Shown here piece after piece: positions 7,240 to 14,542 of a stretch of 14,601 bases of DNA. This DNA is from Eubacterium sp. TM05-53. GTDB taxonomy: Bacteria; Bacillota_I; Bacilli_A; Erysipelotrichales; Erysipelotrichaceae. The stretch covers positions 1-14,601 of the forward strand of contig NZ_QSPK01000060.1 in the NCBI RefSeq assembly GCF_003436425.1, written 5' to 3'. The notes beneath the pieces were generated by a model that had not been told where the DNA came from, did not search any database, and saw only the letters and a list, made by a program, of their open reading frames with translations. Both the position numbers and the translations under genes were made by a program. Position 1 is the first letter of the stretch, and the number at the start of each line of letters is the position of its first letter.

Positions 7240-7293
7240 ATGTTATACATTGGAATATTATGTGCATGCATTGGATTTTATTTACATTATTAA
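7240..7293 (+). CDS. Possible 17-residue hydrophobic membrane peptide
   Basis: An ATG two bases after the stop codon of the VTT gene opens a frame encoding MLYIGILCACIGFYLHY, then TAA. It has a good ribosome-binding site (AAAGGTGG, 7224-7231, eight bases before the ATG, inside the end of the VTT gene). The peptide is almost wholly hydrophobic, contains two cysteines and is long enough to enter the membrane. It lies in the 73-base gap before the response regulator. It may be a small membrane protein or a translational coupling leader, but at 17 residues chance is a real alternative. Confidence 0.4.
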   Translation: MLYIGILCACIGFYLHY

Positions 7294-7310
7294 ATTAAAA
7301 GGAGAACTTT

Positions 7311-8012
7311 ATGGAACATACAATATTAGTGGTAGAAGACGAACAAGGGATTCGTGAAGCCATCGGAATTTATATGAAGAATCAAGGCTACAATGTGATT
7401 CTTGCCGCAAATGGAAAAGAAGGCTTAGAAAAGATTGAAACAAACGATATTCATTTAGCCATCGTAGATATTATGATGCCTGTTATGGATGGCATTTCTA
7501 TGGTCATGGAAGCAAGAAAACATCATGACTTTCCGATTCTATTTTTAAGTGCAAAAAGTGAAGATATCGATAAAATCACAGGTTTAAATATTGGTGCCGA
7601 TGACTATATCACCAAGCCATTTCAAAGTATGGAGCTAGTCGCAAGAGTGCGTTCGCATTTAAGAAGATATGAACAAATCTTAAATCTAAAAAATGAGACA
7701 AAGAACGAAGATGAGTATATGATTGGTGATCTTGTGTTAAATAATACGACAAAAAGAGTGACGTTAAATTCAAGGGATATTAAATTAACGCCAAAAGAGT
7801 TTGATATTTTAAAACTATTGATTTCACACCCTGGACAAGTCTTTTCTAGCCAACAAATCTATGAATTGGTATGGAAAGAAGAAGCTATCAACACGGAAAC
7901 GATTATGGTTCATATTCGTAAATTACGTGAAAAAATCGAGACCAACCCTAAAAAGCCTATTTATATTAAGGTTGTATGGGGGCAGGGCTATAAAATGGAG
8001 AATATACAATGA
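7311..8012 (+). CDS. OmpR/PhoB-family response regulator
   Basis: The 233-residue protein is the DNA-binding partner of the adjacent sensor kinase. The receiver domain (1-118) has the acidic pair E9-D10, the phosphorylated aspartate D53 in VDIMMPVMDG, S80 and K102 in TKPF. The winged-helix Trans_Reg_C domain (about 135-230) shows LTPKEFDILKLL, the recognition region with TIMVHIRKLREKI, and the wing VVWGQGYKME. All key residues are present and the length is normal. AAAGGAG lies seven bases before the ATG. The gene overlaps the kinase gene by four bases (ATGA), which implies coupled translation. Confidence 0.95.
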   Translation: MEHTILVVEDEQGIREAIGIYMKNQGYNVILAANGKEGLEKIETNDIHLAIVDIMMPVMDGISMVMEARKHHDFPILFLSAKSEDIDKITGLNIGADDYITKPFQSMELVARVRSHLRRYEQILNLKNETKNEDEYMIGDLVLNNTTKRVTLNSRDIKLTPKEFDILKLLISHPGQVFSSQQIYELVWKEEAINTETIMVHIRKLREKIETNPKKPIYIKVVWGQGYKMENIQ

Positions 8013-10048
8013 AAAAGAAAAATATTTTTTTAACAATACTATGTGCTTTATGCATCATTAGTTCTTGTATAGTGACAAGTTTTTATCCAAATGTTTCTAC
8101 CGCTACTCCAACGAAGCTTCCTGAAACTTTAGAGCAGAATCTTACAGCTTTTATTCTTGCTAAAAAATTGGAACAAGATCCAAAGTATGAATATATCACA
8201 TTTGAGAAGGATACGCCTGATAATATTCAGCAGGATATCAAGAAGAGTTTAAATGTTGCGATTTCTACCGCAAAGAATCTATTTGAAAATGATGGGAACT
8301 TTCATTATGAGTGTGATATTCAAAATAAAATCACTTCAAAAAACTTTGATGTGAATATCAAGAAAAAGGACACTAGATATTATGAAACATTAGATTCCAA
8401 CACTCTAAATGTGACGGATGATGTTGTGAATCTTATTAATGCCAATAGTGAAAAGTATTATGAATATTGTAGTGGCACTTATTATTGTGGAGGAGAGCCA
8501 TTTCCAGGCTATACACTTCATATGCCAAGTGATGTCGTATTAGCATTCTATATTCCGGCTGTTTTAAATTACGACAATTCAAGTCTTATTGACCTATTAG
8601 AATTAGATGGTGATCAATATGCCTATTTCTTTATAATAGCATTCTTGATTTGTAGTGCCATTATCGCTCTATATATCTTTCTTAATAAATATGTATATGA
8701 AAAGGAAGCCTATATCTTTAGACATGTGAACAACTGGTTATTTGAACCAGCATTCGTCTTGTTTCTAACAATTGATGCACTGCTATCCAGTGGTACATAT
8801 ATATTAACGACCTATTCGATTGAAGGAACTTTCTTAAACATTTTAAATCGATATCATATTGAGTTTGGTCAGCCTATCGTATATTTTACGAACATTCTTG
8901 CGTGGTCCATCACTCTATTCTTTATTGGATTACCTGTATATTGGTTAAAGTGTCAATTTACAACATCTATTAGAGATTGGTTCTTTCAAAGAACTTTGGT
9001 TGGTAAATTTATTCTTTATTTCTCAAATAAAGTAGAAGGAATTATTTCTACCGATTTATCAGATGAAATCCTTAAAAAATATATTATTTTCTCAACTTGT
9101 TTGATTGTGATCCTTGCGTTTATATCCTTGTTGAACATTCCATTCTTCTCTTTCTTTATCGTTGTTGCAGCCTTAATTGGCATTAGTGTCGTGGGCTATA
9201 AGAAAATCAAAAATGTTCAAAGGCAATATCAAGACATATTACATATGACAGAAGATTTATCGAGTGGTAATTTTGAGAATATCAAACCTGCAGATTCTGG
9301 TTTATTCCAATCTTTAAACAATAATATCTATCAAATCAAAGATGGTTTTGAACAAGCCGTAAAAGAACAAGTACAGTCACAAAATCTAAAGACCGAATTG
9401 ATTTCAAATGTATCGCATGATTTAAAAACGCCATTAACAGGCATTAAAAATTATGTAGAATTATTAAATGATCCAACAATAAGTGAGGAAGATAAAAAGA
9501 GTTATTTAGAACGATTGAATCAATATACAGATCGTTTAAGCATTTTAATTACAGACTTATTTGAGGTATCTAAAGCCAATAGTGGTAATATTGATTTAGA
9601 ATATTCGAATATCAACATCATTGAATTTATTGAGCAGGTATGTGCTGAAAATGAAGAGCTTCTACAAGCTAAAAATCTTCAGCTTGTGACAAATCTTCCG
9701 GAAAAAGAAATTCATGTATGTTTAGATGGAAATAAGACGTATCGTATCTTTGAAAACTTATTTACAAATATTTCTAAGTATGCACTTGAAAATACACGTG
9801 TATTCTTGGATGTAAAAGATATAGGTAATTCGGTTGTGATCACAATGAAAAACACTTCGAAAGCACCGCTTGATTTTAATAGCGATATTACCGAACGGTT
9901 TGTGCGTGGAGATAAATCAAGACATGAAGCGGGAAGTGGTTTAGGACTAGCCATCGTAAAGAGTTTTACAGAAGTACAGAATGGTACGTTTATGATTGAA
10001 ACAGATGGAGATCTCTTCAAATCGATTCTTAGTTTCCGTAAATCCTAA
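8009..10048 (+). CDS. Polytopic sensor histidine kinase
   Basis: The 679-residue kinase has an N-terminal membrane segment (5-26), an extracytoplasmic region of about 175 residues (28-200), then about four or five further membrane segments (203-226, 246-268, 289-313, 357-397), a HAMP-like linker (to about 450), a HisKA domain with H470 in SNVSHDLKTPLTG, and a HATPase domain. In the latter the N box is NLFTNISKYA (583-592), the F box ERFVRGDKSR and the G2 box GSGLGLAIVKS (642-652). The usual G1 motif DxGxG is missing; KNTS (614-617) stands at that place. A similar replacement occurs, as far as I recall, in a group of Bacillota kinases, so it is probably not a defect. The ligand is unknown. The gene overlaps the response regulator gene by four bases. 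Confidence 0.92.
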   Translation: MKKKNIFLTILCALCIISSCIVTSFYPNVSTATPTKLPETLEQNLTAFILAKKLEQDPKYEYITFEKDTPDNIQQDIKKSLNVAISTAKNLFENDGNFHYECDIQNKITSKNFDVNIKKKDTRYYETLDSNTLNVTDDVVNLINANSEKYYEYCSGTYYCGGEPFPGYTLHMPSDVVLAFYIPAVLNYDNSSLIDLLELDGDQYAYFFIIAFLICSAIIALYIFLNKYVYEKEAYIFRHVNNWLFEPAFVLFLTIDALLSSGTYILTTYSIEGTFLNILNRYHIEFGQPIVYFTNILAWSITLFFIGLPVYWLKCQFTTSIRDWFFQRTLVGKFILYFSNKVEGIISTDLSDEILKKYIIFSTCLIVILAFISLLNIPFFSFFIVVAALIGISVVGYKKIKNVQRQYQDILHMTEDLSSGNFENIKPADSGLFQSLNNNIYQIKDGFEQAVKEQVQSQNLKTELISNVSHDLKTPLTGIKNYVELLNDPTISEEDKKSYLERLNQYTDRLSILITDLFEVSKANSGNIDLEYSNINIIEFIEQVCAENEELLQAKNLQLVTNLPEKEIHVCLDGNKTYRIFENLFTNISKYALENTRVFLDVKDIGNSVVITMKNTSKAPLDFNSDITERFVRGDKSRHEAGSGLGLAIVKSFTEVQNGTFMIETDGDLFKSILSFRKS

Positions 10049-10052
10049 AAAA

Positions 10053-10066
10053 TGTAGAATTCTACA
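10053..10066 (+). repeat. Palindromic repeat, copy 1 (TGTAGAATTCTACA)
   Basis: This is a perfect 14-base palindrome just after the stop codon of the kinase gene. It begins a direct repeat that continues as GAAAAAGTGATTAGAAAT (10067-10084). The same unit recurs 95 bases further on. Confidence 0.7.
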
Positions 10067-10090
10067 GAAAAAGTGATTAGAAATGAAAAT

Positions 10091-10130
10091 AAGTGGTTTA
10101 AAGTCAAATAGCTTTAAGCCACTTTTTATA
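10091..10130. terminator. Bidirectional terminator between the kinase gene and manA
   Basis: AAGTGGTTTAAAG (10091-10103), an eight-base loop and CTTTAAGCCACTT (10112-10124) form a 13-pair stem with one G-T wobble. It is followed by TTTTT on the plus strand and by a weaker T-rich tract on the minus strand. It lies between two convergent genes, and its lower stem suits both. Confidence 0.85.
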
Positions 10131-10147
10131 TTTATAATCAGAAAAAG

Positions 10148-10161
10148 TGTAGAATTCTACA
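10148..10161 (+). repeat. Palindromic repeat, copy 2 (TGTAGAATTCTACA)
   Basis: This is an identical copy of the 14-base palindrome at 10053-10066. It is again followed by GAAAAAATGATTAGAAAT (10162-10179), which differs from the first copy at one base. The two copies bracket the terminator hairpin. Confidence 0.7.
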
Positions 10162-10192
10162 GAAAAAATGATTAGAAATAGTAAAATCAGAA

Positions 10193-11137
10193 TTATTTTG
10201 GCACACTCACTAGTAAATCAATATTCCCTTTAATAGAATATCTTTTTGTATGACTTGTAATGATAAAGCCAATGCCTGAATGAATATCATAATCCTTTCC
10301 ATCAATATGTAAGATGCCACTACCACTTAATGGTAAACAAAGAGAATAAGAAGGGTTGTTGATATGGATTTCATTTTGAATTTTATATCGAGTCACACTA
10401 AAATACTTTTCATTCACATATTCAATGACTTCATTTCCTTCTAACATTGTAACTATTGGATGTACATCTGGTTCAACATGAGGAATATTTGTGACTTCAA
10501 TAGCCTGATCAATATGTAATTCTCGCATATTGCCATTCGCATCTTTCCTGTCATAATCATATATACGATAAGTAACATCACTAGATTGTTGCACTTCAGC
10601 CATCATTAGCTTTCCTTCAATACCATGAACAGTACCTGCAGGTGTATAGACAAATTCATTTGCGTGTACTGGTTTTCGAATCAATAAAGTATCCCAAGCT
10701 TTTTCCTCTATAGTTTTTCTAAACTCTTCCTTTGTCTTGGCACTATGTCCACGAATGATTTTGGTACCTGGCTCTACATCTAGCCATAGACAAAATTCAG
10801 CTTTACCATAATCATTTTCATATTTTCTAGCATATGCATCATCTGGATGGACTTGTACAGAACATGGTTCTTGGATCTCATTGATTTTAACTAATAATGG
10901 AAACTTATCATGAGGATCATTCGCAAATAATTCTCTGTGATTTAAATACACTTCTTTTAATGTTTCACCTTTATATTTTCCATTTTTGATTTTACTTAAT
11001 CCATTATCATGTGCACTAATGGCCCAATATTCCCCAATCTTTTTATCCATAGGACCAAATCCAAACTTTTCTTGAATGCGTATTGAACCATATGGTTTTT
11101 CTTTCATGGGTGAATCCAAAAATAATACTTTTTCCAT
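10193..11137 (-). CDS. manA: Mannose-6-phosphate isomerase, class I
   Basis: The 314-residue cupin enzyme interconverts mannose 6-phosphate and fructose 6-phosphate in the cytoplasm. Predicted zinc ligands are Q95 and H97 in SVQVHPDD, E114 in KAEFCLWLD and H171 in TVHGIEG; the catalytic arginine is R191 in SDVTYRIYDYDR. The length fits the short Bacillota form of type I isomerases. The ATG at 11137 follows only three bases after the hxlB stop codon, and its GGAG ribosome-binding site overlaps the last codons of hxlB, so translation is probably coupled. It is the last gene of the hxlA-hxlB-manA operon and ends at the shared terminator. Its product, fructose 6-phosphate, is also the product of HxlB, which links the three enzymes. 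A role on another hexose phosphate cannot be excluded. Confidence 0.9.
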   Translation of the reverse strand: MEKVLFLDSPMKEKPYGSIRIQEKFGFGPMDKKIGEYWAISAHDNGLSKIKNGKYKGETLKEVYLNHRELFANDPHDKFPLLVKINEIQEPCSVQVHPDDAYARKYENDYGKAEFCLWLDVEPGTKIIRGHSAKTKEEFRKTIEEKAWDTLLIRKPVHANEFVYTPAGTVHGIEGKLMMAEVQQSSDVTYRIYDYDRKDANGNMRELHIDQAIEVTNIPHVEPDVHPIVTMLEGNEVIEYVNEKYFSVTRYKIQNEIHINNPSYSLCLPLSGSGILHIDGKDYDIHSGIGFIITSHTKRYSIKGNIDLLVSVPK

Positions 11138-11140
11138 AAT

Positions 11141-11701
11141 TTACTCCATATTCGCATGTCGACCAAACATTGTATCACTATCCATATGGCGTCTTTCCAT
11201 CAACATCATTATGACAATATCCATAAAGATACCTTCGGATTGTTCAAATAATGATCCCATTGGCTGAATAGATTTAATATCTCCTTGTTTTGCGCTCTTT
11301 GGACTTGGCGCACTAATTTCAACCACAACATCCGCCATTTTTGCGATAGGTGATTCTGTATTGATTGTGATCAACGCGATTTTGGCTCCTACTTCTTTTG
11401 CCTTTTGAGCATGATTCACTAAGCTTTTTGTAGAACCCGAACCTGAGCATATCACAAGTAAGCCATTTTCATCAATATTTGGAGTACACGTTTCTCCAAC
11501 CACATAGCTTTGAATTCCCATGTGCATTAGGCGCATCGCAAAGCCTTTGATTTCAAAGCCACTTCTTCCAGCTCCGGCACAAAACACTTCCTTAGCATCA
11601 TCCACAAGTTCAACAAATTTTTCTGCACTCTCTTTATCAATATGAGTCAAAGTATGTGTAAGTTCGTCTAAAACAATTTTTGCGTATTCTTGATTTTCCA
11701 T
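11141..11701 (-). CDS. hxlB: 6-phospho-3-hexuloisomerase
   Basis: The 186-residue protein is a SIS-domain isomerase that interconverts 3-hexulose 6-phosphate and fructose 6-phosphate, the second step of the ribulose monophosphate pathway. The sugar-phosphate motifs GAGRSG (43-48) and CSGSGST (85-91) are present, with a later QPMGSLFEQ (146-154) containing a likely catalytic glutamate E153, and a C-terminal tail MFGRHANME typical of this family. The length is normal. AAGGAGAA lies before the ATG at 11701 and starts at the hxlA stop codon, leaving an 11-base gap. The neighbouring hxlA supports this role over other SIS-domain isomerases. Confidence 0.92.
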   Translation of the reverse strand: MENQEYAKIVLDELTHTLTHIDKESAEKFVELVDDAKEVFCAGAGRSGFEIKGFAMRLMHMGIQSYVVGETCTPNIDENGLLVICSGSGSTKSLVNHAQKAKEVGAKIALITINTESPIAKMADVVVEISAPSPKSAKQGDIKSIQPMGSLFEQSEGIFMDIVIMMLMERRHMDSDTMFGRHANME

Positions 11702-11712
11702 GGTTCTTCTCC

Positions 11713-12339
11713 TTATTTCAAATGGGCTTTAATTTCTTTTGCGTAAGCCTTACGATCCTTGGCATTACAAATGGCTCCACCAACCACAATAATTTCAGCA
11801 CCCTCATTGACGATTTCATCTACAGTTTCAAGTTTTACACCACCTGCCACTGCACTCTTGGCATTTTTGATGACTGAATTTACAATTTTTAAATCATCTA
11901 ATGGATCTTGTCCAAATTTTTGAACATCAAATGCCGTATGCACGCAAATATAATCCACTCCCATTTCATCCACTTCTTGTGTACGTTTTTTTAGATCCGA
12001 TACGGCAATCATATCCACCATGACTTTCTTTCCATGTTTTTTTGCACTACGAACAACACCCTCAATTGTTTCATCATGACTTACACCAAGCACTGTACAA
12101 ATATCGGCTCCTGCCTCAAAACATTTATCGGCCTCATATTCTCCGGCATCCATAATTTTGACATCCGCTAATACTTCAATCTCAGGAAATTGTTTCTTAA
12201 ATTCTTTTACTGGAACCATCCCTTCTTCAATCACAAATGGCGTTCCCACCTCTGCAATATCAATAGATCCTTGAGTCTCTTCTAATAAATGGATACATTC
12301 ATTTAATGTAAGTGTATCTAATGCAGCTTGTAGTTTCAT
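11713..12339 (-). CDS. hxlA: 3-hexulose-6-phosphate synthase
   Basis: The 208-residue protein is a TIM-barrel aldolase of the orotidine-monophosphate-decarboxylase superfamily. It joins formaldehyde and ribulose 5-phosphate to 3-hexulose 6-phosphate, reversibly. The superfamily signature DxKxxD is seen as D59-V-K61-I-M-D64; D8, E30 and H134 (CVHTAFD) are further expected active-site residues, and the phosphate-binding end has VAGGV and VVGGAI. The sister enzyme 3-keto-L-gulonate-6-phosphate decarboxylase looks similar, but the hxlB gene directly downstream favours the synthase. AGGAGGA lies seven bases before the ATG. A TATATT box at 12371-12376 is a possible -10 element, with a poor -35, so expression may need a regulator. 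Confidence 0.9.
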   Translation of the reverse strand: MKLQAALDTLTLNECIHLLEETQGSIDIAEVGTPFVIEEGMVPVKEFKKQFPEIEVLADVKIMDAGEYEADKCFEAGADICTVLGVSHDETIEGVVRSAKKHGKKVMVDMIAVSDLKKRTQEVDEMGVDYICVHTAFDVQKFGQDPLDDLKIVNSVIKNAKSAVAGGVKLETVDEIVNEGAEIIVVGGAICNAKDRKAYAKEIKAHLK

Positions 12340-12406
12340 GTCTTATTCCTCCTGTATATATTACACCTACAATATAAGAAGTAGAACTCAATTAAGCTAT
12401 ATTAAT

Positions 12407-12472
12407 TTGGTATTTAATGGATAAACAATATTTTTTACTTGGTTTTATAGTTTAGATTGTGTTAAATACCAA
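12407..12472. promoter_or_regulatory. Candidate operator: inverted TTGGTATTTAA pair plus a central variant
   Basis: TTGGTATTTAA (12407-12417) and TTAAATACCAA (12462-12472) are perfect inverted 11-base copies. A third, degenerate copy, TTGGTTTTATA (12439-12449), lies between them in the same direction as the first. The sites lie between the divergent hxlA and DeoR-family genes. TTGGTT (12439-12444) and TTAAAT (12462-12467), 17 bases apart, form a weak candidate promoter for the regulator gene, so binding at two of the sites would cover it. The DeoR-family product is the likely ligand. Confidence 0.55.
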
Positions 12473-12491
12473 GTTTTGTTAATATGAAGAC

Positions 12492-13250
12492 ATGAGTAAG
12501 AAAACAGAAAACAGACAAAATGATATATATTCTAAAATTTTGTTAGATGGCGAAGTAAAGGTAGTAGAACTTTCTAAGTTTTATCATGTAAGCACAGAAA
12601 CCATTCGTACGGATTTATCCACAATGGAAAGTCAGGGACTCATTAAAAAGATTCATGGAGGTGCCACATTAAAAGAATCTTATAGTGAAGTGAGTGTCGA
12701 ATATAAAATGACAGAGAATGCTTCCGACAAACAATTGATTGCGAAAAAAACACTCGAATATATACAAGATGGAAGTACCATTTTTTTAGATCCAGGTTCA
12801 ACTACATTGGCTCTCGCAAAGTATTTACCGTTAAAAAAAGATTTACTAGTAATCACAAATTCATTAAAGATAGCCCAATTGGTATCTGAAACAAATCATG
12901 ACCTTATCTTTTTGGGTGGAAAAATGTTAAAGAAAGCCAAAGCTACAACAGGCTCTTTTACGAATAATCATCTAGATTCACTACACATAGATACATGTTT
13001 TATGGGATGTGATGGATTTATGAATATGGATGGACCTACTACTTTTGCGTTTGAAGAAATGGAAGTTAAGCAGCACGTACTAAAAAACTCCACAAAAAAA
13101 TATCTATTGGCGGATACTTCTAAATTTCATAAAACGGGTACTTATAAATTTGCGAATTTTTCAGATTTTGATTGTATTTTTACTACATTTTTAAACAACT
13201 ATGAAAGAAGAATGGTTGAAGATGTACAAAAAATTGTGATGGCATTATAA
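12492..13250 (+). CDS. DeoR-family transcriptional regulator
   Basis: The 252-residue protein is a cytoplasmic regulator that typically responds to a phosphorylated sugar. The N-terminal DeoR helix-turn-helix spans about 10-57, with VSTETIRTDLSTMESQGLI and the family motif KIHGGA (53-58). The C-terminal sensor domain (about 75-235) has FLDPGSTTLALAKYL, VITNSL, LGGKML, FMGCDGF and LLADTSKF, all typical of DeoRC sugar-phosphate binding. The length is normal. Its gene is divergent from hxlA with 152 bases between, so the hxlA-hxlB-manA operon is its probable target and a hexulose, ribulose or fructose phosphate its probable effector (inference). The start ATG at 12492 lacks a strong ribosome-binding site. 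Confidence 0.92.
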   Translation: MSKKTENRQNDIYSKILLDGEVKVVELSKFYHVSTETIRTDLSTMESQGLIKKIHGGATLKESYSEVSVEYKMTENASDKQLIAKKTLEYIQDGSTIFLDPGSTTLALAKYLPLKKDLLVITNSLKIAQLVSETNHDLIFLGGKMLKKAKATTGSFTNNHLDSLHIDTCFMGCDGFMNMDGPTTFAFEEMEVKQHVLKNSTKKYLLADTSKFHKTGTYKFANFSDFDCIFTTFLNNYERRMVEDVQKIVMAL

Positions 13251-13279
13251 TAGAAGGAGTGGACTTTTGGAGGATATTT

Positions 13280-14542
13280 ATGATTTTAGAACAAATTGAT
13301 AAAGACTTATTGAAAATGGCAGAAGAATCGGATGTCGTTTTAAAAGATATTTATAAAAAAATTGATGATGTATGTTTATACAATTCAGATCGTATCTTAG
13401 CTGCATTTATTGAAAATCATGTTTCTTATTCTGATTTTGCGGATATCAACGGATATGGTAACTATGATGAAGGACGAGATAAGATTGAACGTATTTTTGC
13501 CACAGTACTTGGATGCGAAGATGCTTTAGTACGTCCTCAAATCATGAGTGGTACAAATGCTTTATATTTAACTTTATCTGCCCTATTAAAACATGGAGAT
13601 ACAATGATTTCTATTTCGGGTGCACCTTATGATTCATTGCAGGAAATGATTGGTTTATGTGGTGATTCTACACAATCCTTAAAAGCTAATGGTGTGAAGT
13701 ATGAACAGATTGATTTAGTCAATGATGATTTTGATGATGATAAGATTGTTGCTCGTTTAAAAGAAAACAATGTGAAATTAGTGGAAATCCAAAGATCTAG
13801 AGGATATGCTCACCGTTTATCATTAACCATTTCAAAGCTTGAGCGTATCATCAAAAAGATTCGTGAAGTAAACAAAGATGTTATTATCATGGTCGATAAC
13901 TGTTATGGTGAACTTGTTGAAAAATTAGAACCAGGACACATTGGTGCGGATGTTGTGGTCGGATCCTTGATGAAAAACTTAGGCGGAGGAATTGCCTCTA
14001 CTGGAGGATATGTAGCTGGTAATAAAGAATTGATCAACATGGTAGCTGAACGCTTAACAGCTCCTGGAATCGGTAAGGATTTGGGTGCAAACTTTAACTT
14101 AAATAACTCTTTCTTTAAAGGTATCTTCATGGCACCAAATGCCGTTAAGAGTGCTTTAAAAACCGCAGTTTTTACAGCCTATATGCTAGAAAAATTAGGA
14201 TACAAGAATGTATCTCCTGCTTATAATGATGAAAGAACAGATATCATTCAAACTTTAGAACTGGGCTCGAAAGAAAATCTTGTTAGTTTTACACAAGGTA
14301 TTCAATCCACAAGTCCAATTGATTCATTTGTTCGTGTTATGGCTGCTCCAATGCCTGGCTATCCATTTGATGAAGTTATGGCTGCTGGAAGCTTTACACA
14401 AGGAAGTACAATCGAACTAAGTGCAGATGCTCCAGTCGTTGAACCATATACTTTATATATGCAAGGTGGATTAACATTAGAATATGGAAAGCTTTCTATT
14501 CTTCTAGCCCTAACAAATATGAAAAACAAAAAAGATGCCTAG
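13280..14542 (+). CDS. Methionine gamma-lyase / aluminium-resistance family PLP enzyme
   Basis: The 420-residue protein belongs to the fold-type I PLP enzymes of the cystathionine gamma-lyase group in the Bacillota branch named Met_gamma_lyase or aluminium-resistance protein (YnbB-like). Visible elements are SGTNAL (90-95) for cofactor phosphate binding, the aspartate D206 in MVDNCYGE, and the PLP lysine K232 in GSLMKNLGGG. The gene uses the ATG at 13280 with GGAGG six bases upstream; a GTG frame start at 13259 lacks support. It follows the regulator gene by 29 bases, so the two are probably co-transcribed. The substrate is not established for this branch; a sulfur amino acid lyase is the usual assumption. 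No terminator is visible before the window ends. Confidence 0.85.
   Translation: MILEQIDKDLLKMAEESDVVLKDIYKKIDDVCLYNSDRILAAFIENHVSYSDFADINGYGNYDEGRDKIERIFATVLGCEDALVRPQIMSGTNALYLTLSALLKHGDTMISISGAPYDSLQEMIGLCGDSTQSLKANGVKYEQIDLVNDDFDDDKIVARLKENNVKLVEIQRSRGYAHRLSLTISKLERIIKKIREVNKDVIIMVDNCYGELVEKLEPGHIGADVVVGSLMKNLGGGIASTGGYVAGNKELINMVAERLTAPGIGKDLGANFNLNNSFFKGIFMAPNAVKSALKTAVFTAYMLEKLGYKNVSPAYNDERTDIIQTLELGSKENLVSFTQGIQSTSPIDSFVRVMAAPMPGYPFDEVMAAGSFTQGSTIELSADAPVVEPYTLYMQGGLTLEYGKLSILLALTNMKNKKDA

Noticed and set aside
9712..10020. Open frame of 102 codons on the minus strand.
   Set aside because: It is antisense to the ATP-binding domain of the sensor kinase and resembles no protein family I know.
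10047..10179. The repeated palindromic unit could be the start of a CRISPR array.
   Set aside because: There are only two copies, 95 bases apart, with a terminator hairpin between them and no cas genes nearby.
11713..12339. 3-keto-L-gulonate-6-phosphate decarboxylase (UlaD/SgbH type) instead of hexulose-phosphate synthase.
   Set aside because: The two share the DxKxxD fold, but hxlB directly downstream and the absence of ascorbate or gulonate genes make the synthase more likely.
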